64,000 nt of DNA from Paraburkholderia diazotrophica (GTDB lineage Bacteria; Pseudomonadota; Gammaproteobacteria; Burkholderiales; Burkholderiaceae), in assembly GCF_900108945.1 (NCBI RefSeq), contig NZ_FNYE01000036.1, forward strand, positions 1-64,000, read 5' to 3'. Under the pieces are notes generated by a model that saw only the letters and a program-made list of their open reading frames with translations, was not told the DNA's origin and did no database searches. Of this stretch, positions 60,840-64,000 are shown in pieces. The first letter of the stretch is position 1. Every line of letters begins with the position of its first letter. The position numbers and the translations under genes were made by a program.

Positions 60840-61081
60840 TTTCCAATTTTCAGTATGACTTCGTATTGCAGCTCGTGGCCGTGGATACGGACAACTCGAT
60901 GGACGAGGTCGCCGCCGCAGCGGCTCACCATTCGGTGGGCCGGCGAGTAGCGCCTCGACCGGACAAGGTGATCCGCGTGCGCCGCCAAGACGGCGAGCAG
61001 TTCTATCCGCGCGACGCGAAACTCGCCGAGACAGACATCAAGCCGATGGAAACGCTCGAATTCATCTTTTGCGACGACTGA
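60821..61081 (+). CDS. tmoB: Toluene monooxygenase hydroxylase gamma subunit
   Basis: An 86-residue protein from ATG 60821, directly behind GGAGGACGAC. It begins MALFPVISNFQYDFVLQLVAV and has a ubiquitin-like fold pattern (RPDKVIRVRRQDGEQFYPRD, ending ETLEFIFCDD), as expected for TmoB. It is the small structural subunit of the (ABE)2 hydroxylase. Its start lies within the tmoA coding region, and seven bases separate it from tmoC. Confidence 0.92.
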   Translation: MALFPVISNFQYDFVLQLVAVDTDNSMDEVAAAAAHHSVGRRVAPRPDKVIRVRRQDGEQFYPRDAKLAETDIKPMETLEFIFCDD

Positions 61082-61088
61082 GGCCAGC

Positions 61089-61424
61089 ATGTTGTTCCAG
61101 AAAGTTTGCACCCTCGACGACCTGTGGGAAGGCGAGATGACCGAAGTGGAAGTGGATGGCCACGTGATCGTGCTGGTACGCCCCGAAGGCGGCGAGCCGC
61201 GCGCCTTTCAGGGCATTTGCCCGCACCAGGACATTCCACTCGTCGAAGGAAAATTCGACGGCCGCGTGCTGATGTGCCGCGCGCATCAGTGGACCTTTGA
61301 CGCAAGCACGGGCAAAGGCATCAATCCGGGTGACTGCCGTCTCGCCGAATACGCCGTGAAACTCGAAGGCGACGATGTTCTGATTGCCGTCGAAGGCGTC
61401 GAACCATTCTTTGCCCATTCCTGA
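61089..61424 (+). CDS. tmoC: Rieske-type [2Fe-2S] ferredoxin of toluene monooxygenase
   Basis: A 111-residue Rieske protein. The cluster ligands are in CPHQDIPLVEG (CxH) and CRAHQWTFD (CxxH), about 20 residues apart. The N-terminal strand FQKVCTLDDLWEGEM is that of TmoC/T4moC. It passes electrons from the NADH reductase to the hydroxylase. The reductase gene tmoF is not found after tmoE, so electrons must come from a reductase encoded elsewhere. It is followed by tmoD after 19 bases. Confidence 0.94.
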   Translation: MLFQKVCTLDDLWEGEMTEVEVDGHVIVLVRPEGGEPRAFQGICPHQDIPLVEGKFDGRVLMCRAHQWTFDASTGKGINPGDCRLAEYAVKLEGDDVLIAVEGVEPFFAHS

Positions 61425-61443
61425 GTCCGCAGGGGAACACAAC

Positions 61444-61758
61444 GTGACCATCGACAACACCGCCGAAGCGTACCGCAACAACCGCGTGGGTCCCGTGCTT
61501 CGCGCGAGCAGCATTACGGCCGGCGTCATCGAAGCCGCGCATGTGGACAACCCCGGCAAGGCAATTCGCGTGGACGACAAGCTCGCCTATGTGCGCATCG
61601 ACGCGGACGGCGAACTGATCCTGCGCCGCGCGACGCTCGAGGAAACACTGGGCCGGCCGTTCAGGATGTCCGAGCTCGAAGTCAATCTCAGCGCGTTTGC
61701 GGGCCGCATCGAGACGACCGACGACTATGTGCGCTTTTACTACGAAAAGACGCTTTAG
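61444..61758 (+). CDS. tmoD: Toluene monooxygenase effector (coupling) protein
   Basis: A 104-residue protein from GTG 61444, behind AGGGGAACACAAC. A longer frame to 61384 overlaps tmoC. It has the TmoD/DmpM-type effector fold: NRVGPVLRASSITAGVIEAAHV, then AYVRIDADGELILRRATLEE and ending DDYVRFYYEKTL. It has no cofactor. The protein docks on the hydroxylase and speeds product formation. It lies between tmoC and tmoE, the usual place. Confidence 0.92.
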   Translation: MTIDNTAEAYRNNRVGPVLRASSITAGVIEAAHVDNPGKAIRVDDKLAYVRIDADGELILRRATLEETLGRPFRMSELEVNLSAFAGRIETTDDYVRFYYEKTL

Positions 61759-61770
61759 CTGGAGACGAGC

Positions 61771-62757
61771 ATGACGCAACCCGTAGTCCTCAAGCCACTG
61801 AAAACCTGGAGCCATCTGGCGGCCCGGCGGCGCAAGCCAAGCGAGTACGAGATCGTCTCGACCAATCTGCACTACACGACCGACAATCCCGATGCGCCGT
61901 TCGAGCTGGACCCGAACTTCGAAATGGCGCAATGGTTCAAGCGAAACCGAAATGCATCGCCACTGACTCATCCCGACTGGAATGCGTTCCGCGATCCGGA
62001 CGAACTCGTCTACCGCACCTACAACCTGCTCCAGGACGGGCAGGAAACGTATGTCTTCGGGCTGCTGGACCAGTTCTCCGCACGCGGGCACGACACCATG
62101 CTCGCACGGACCTGGGCGGGTACGCTCGCGCGCCACTACACGCCCGCGCGCTTCCTGTTCCATGCGCTGCAAATGAGCTCGGCTTATCTGACCCAGATGG
62201 CGCCCGCCTCCACGATCTCGAACTGCGCCGCTTACCAGACAGCGGACTCGCTGCGCTGGCTCACGCACACGGCGTATCGCACCAGGGAGCTGTCGCAGAC
62301 GTTCGGCGACCTCGGCTTCGGCACCGACGAGCGGCACTACTGGGAAAACGATCCGGCATGGCAGGGCTGGCGCAAACTAGTCGAGCACGCACTCACCGCA
62401 TGGGACTGGGCGGAGAGCTTCGTAGCGCTGAACCTCGTCGCGCGTCCGGCCGTGGAAGAGACGGTCTTGCGAAGCCTCGGCGTGGCGGCGCGGCGCAACG
62501 GCGATACGCTGCTCGGCCTCATCACCGATGCGCAGCTGATCGACGCCCAGCGGCATCGGCATTGGGCCGCCGAGCTCGTTCGCATGGCGCTCGAGCAGGA
62601 AAGCAACCGCACCGTGCTGACGGCCTGGGTGAGCAAGTGGGAACCGCTCGCCGACGAAGCTATCGCGGCCTGGTGTGCCGCCCTCCCCGACGCACCGGAT
62701 GCCAGCGCGCGCGCGAAAGCGGCCGCGCGTGAGTTCAGGCGCGCCATCGGTATATGA
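61771..62757 (+). CDS. tmoE: Toluene monooxygenase hydroxylase beta subunit
   Basis: A 328-residue protein with the order of TmoE: MTQPVVLKPLKTWSHLAARRRKPSEYEIV, then WFKRNRNASPLTHPDWNAFRDP, the common beta-subunit start, and the helical core FGLLDQFSARGHD to ALTAWDWAESFVALNLV. It lacks the diiron ligands, as expected. GGAGACGAGC precedes ATG 61771. It is the last intact gene of the operon. Where tmoF should start there is an IS110-type remnant, which suggests a truncated operon. Confidence 0.94.
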   Translation: MTQPVVLKPLKTWSHLAARRRKPSEYEIVSTNLHYTTDNPDAPFELDPNFEMAQWFKRNRNASPLTHPDWNAFRDPDELVYRTYNLLQDGQETYVFGLLDQFSARGHDTMLARTWAGTLARHYTPARFLFHALQMSSAYLTQMAPASTISNCAAYQTADSLRWLTHTAYRTRELSQTFGDLGFGTDERHYWENDPAWQGWRKLVEHALTAWDWAESFVALNLVARPAVEETVLRSLGVAARRNGDTLLGLITDAQLIDAQRHRHWAAELVRMALEQESNRTVLTAWVSKWEPLADEAIAAWCAALPDAPDASARAKAAAREFRRAIGI

Positions 62758-62899
62758 GTGTTGGCACAAGCCGGCCCATGAAACATCGGAAGCACATAGT
62801 GAAACAGCAAATAACGATCGGGGGCGGTGGTGGTTTTTGTCGCAGTAAGGCGGTCTGTTATGCTCAAAGATTGAAGAAGAAGGGTGTGCTCGATAGGGT

Positions 62900-63316
62900 C
62901 TTTCACCGACCGGCGTATTCAGGCCATTTCGGGATCGCCGTAATCGAACCAGTGCATTCGTCGATCGGTCCCAACGGCGCTTGGTGCTGGTCAAGGAAGT
63001 GTTTGTCTGGCGACGTTTCGCAAACCGACGCGAGGTCGCCGGGTGTCTCTGACTTACACCCACGCGGTACCACAGCGGGGACAGGGAGATCGAACAGGGC
63101 ATCAGCAAGGCCGGCAACAACCCCGCTAACGCGTACGATGCTCGTCGAACTGGCGTAGCCCTGGCGGCGCCTGCAGCCCGACAGCCTTCTGACCCAGTGG
63201 TACAACCGTATAACCGGCGCTTTGCCGGCAACGGCAAGCGCATGCGACGGGTGGGCATCGTCGCGTTGGCAAGGCGTCTCGCCATCGCGCTACGGCTCTA
63301 CCTGGAGCACGGCTAG
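62900..63316 (+). pseudogene. IS110-family transposase remnant (C-terminal part, several frameshifts)
   Basis: Pieces in different frames rebuild the C-terminal transposase_20 domain of IS110 elements: KEVFVWRRFANRREVAGC, REIEQGISKAGNN, TMLVELA, LQPDSLLTQWYNR, RFAGNGKRMRRVGIVALARR and LAIALRLYLEHG, ending at a TAG at 63314-63316. At least three frame changes and an early stop make it non-functional. It starts about 140 bases after tmoE, where the reductase gene would be expected. Confidence 0.75.
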
Positions 63317-63821
63317 ATTCCAGCTCGGGACTCGCTCAGGCCTGCGGCTCGGTGAAGTTCCAGGGCAGTACCGTTCGCCCGGCCCGCAAGGAACACGTGA
63401 TGATCAAAGGTCGACGCGCCCGCAATGTCCGCGGGTCGCCATACCATGGTGAGCGCCGCAAAAGATGGGGCGCACCGATAACGTTTAGGTGGACACGATA
63501 CTCCCAAGTGCTTTACCGGACTTCAAGATGAGTTGCCTGGCCGCTTACCATCAGCCCACGCGCAGGCGCGAACGCCAAATGCAGGGCTTTCGCGAGCGCG
63601 ACGCACACAGCAGTCTTCTCGAACTTCGCTCCTATCCGACAGCACTTTGCTTTGCCGCGACACTCGGAGGGAATGCCGGACGCCATCGCACCGAACTGAA
63701 GGCGCGTCTGCTCGCATGACAGGACTGGGCAGACGTGAAAAACGGCTCACAGGCACATTAGTAAGGAATGGGTGTACGTTCTCTACATAGATCGAACTGT
63801 CTGTCTTACTGTAAGTTGACA
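63317..63821. other. Gap with decayed mobile-element sequence
   Basis: About 500 bases after the IS110-type remnant. No frame has a credible start and product. It probably contains the 3' non-coding end of that element and other debris. Confidence 0.4.
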
Positions 63822-63980
63822 AAGCCTTCTTTGCGGCTGCGGCGAGAAACCTTGAGATTGCGGCAGAGCACACCGCCACATCCACCGGGTAGTGCAAGCG
63901 TTCGAGCACCGTAGCGACGCCCTGCAGCGCTTTCTTAGCTTTCGGCATTGTGTGGACTTCACAAATGCGGGGGGTGAATC
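63822..63980 (-). pseudogene. Transposase remnant (IS6-type N-terminus), right flank of the tmo genes
   Basis: On the minus strand a start MPKAKKALQGVATVLERLHY, then PVDVAVCSAAISRF and LAAAAKK, matches the remnant at 58978-59193 in nucleotide and protein sequence. Both share GATTCAC near the outer end, CGTCGCTACGGTGCTC in the middle and CGCCGCAGCCGC at the inner end. The IS6-type start is followed directly by the AAISRF block, so the middle is deleted. It forms an inverted flank to the tmo operon. Confidence 0.5.
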
Positions 63981-64000
63981 ATCGCAGCCGCATTACTGCT

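Noticed and set aside
62337..63285. Minus-strand frames over tmoE and the IS110 remnant
   Set aside because: They are antisense to tmoE, whose plus-strand product matches the beta subunit along its full length.

Overview
The window looks like an accessory region of a high-GC betaproteobacterium, most likely a Burkholderiaceae member of the Paraburkholderia/Caballeronia type. The reasons are codon use, LysR- and IclR-controlled catabolic operons, a DUF1488 protein, a KfrA-like gene and a toluene-monooxygenase-type cluster. No rRNA, tRNA or CRISPR array was seen. Many short inserts, insertion sequences and broken genes point to a genomic island or secondary replicon.

Layout. 1-1.65 kb: 3' part of an IS21-family element with a repeat-rich end, abutting the last domains of a group II intron. 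2-6.5 kb: a vapBC toxin-antitoxin pair, then a string of small, mostly unknown genes (two frameshifted) and an SPFH membrane protein. Several of these share a purine-rich leader. 6.6-12.4 kb: an IclR-controlled operon (HMG-CoA-lyase-like protein, CoA transferase, MFS transporter, amidohydrolase). 12.75-17.6 kb: a LysR regulator divergent from a three-subunit HcnABC/opine-oxidase-like flavoenzyme and an amino-acid-binding periplasmic protein.

18-30.4 kb is a defence island. It holds small envelope genes, a nuclease-like two-gene pair, a wrecked integrase, a Qat system (qatABCD) whose qatC is split by an IS5-type element, a truncated OLD-family ATPase, and a Thoeris system with two TIR-like genes around thsA. 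30.8-37.8 kb: SET-domain protein, HU, DUF1488, a broken IS200, a tyrosine recombinase, a frameshifted KfrA-like gene and several hypotheticals. 38.4-46 kb: lipoprotein and secreted genes around a TerY-P triad (VWA, PP2C phosphatase, kinase), followed by secreted or membrane Cys-rich and zinc-ribbon proteins.

46.6-53.8 kb: an SbcD/YhaO-type nuclease with its YhaN-type SMC-like ATPase, then a stand-alone AAA_13 (PrrC/RloC-like) ATPase. 54.1-55.7 kb: an ISNCY-type element with a frameshifted transposase, 13 bp from a 19-copy GACA microsatellite. 56-58.6 kb: unknown and Sel1-like genes. 59.3-62.8 kb: tmoABCDE, a diiron toluene/benzene monooxygenase without its reductase, behind a good sigma-54 promoter. 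It is flanked by inverted remnants of one transposase-like sequence and by an IS110-type remnant.

The Qat locus would be functional as read if the IS element were removed: the CTAG duplication and reading frame are exactly restored. The two-TIR Thoeris locus looks intact. The most open questions are the TerY-P neighbourhood, the small-gene array at 2.6-6.5 kb, the nuclease-like pair at 18.5-19.8 kb and the reductase-less monooxygenase.
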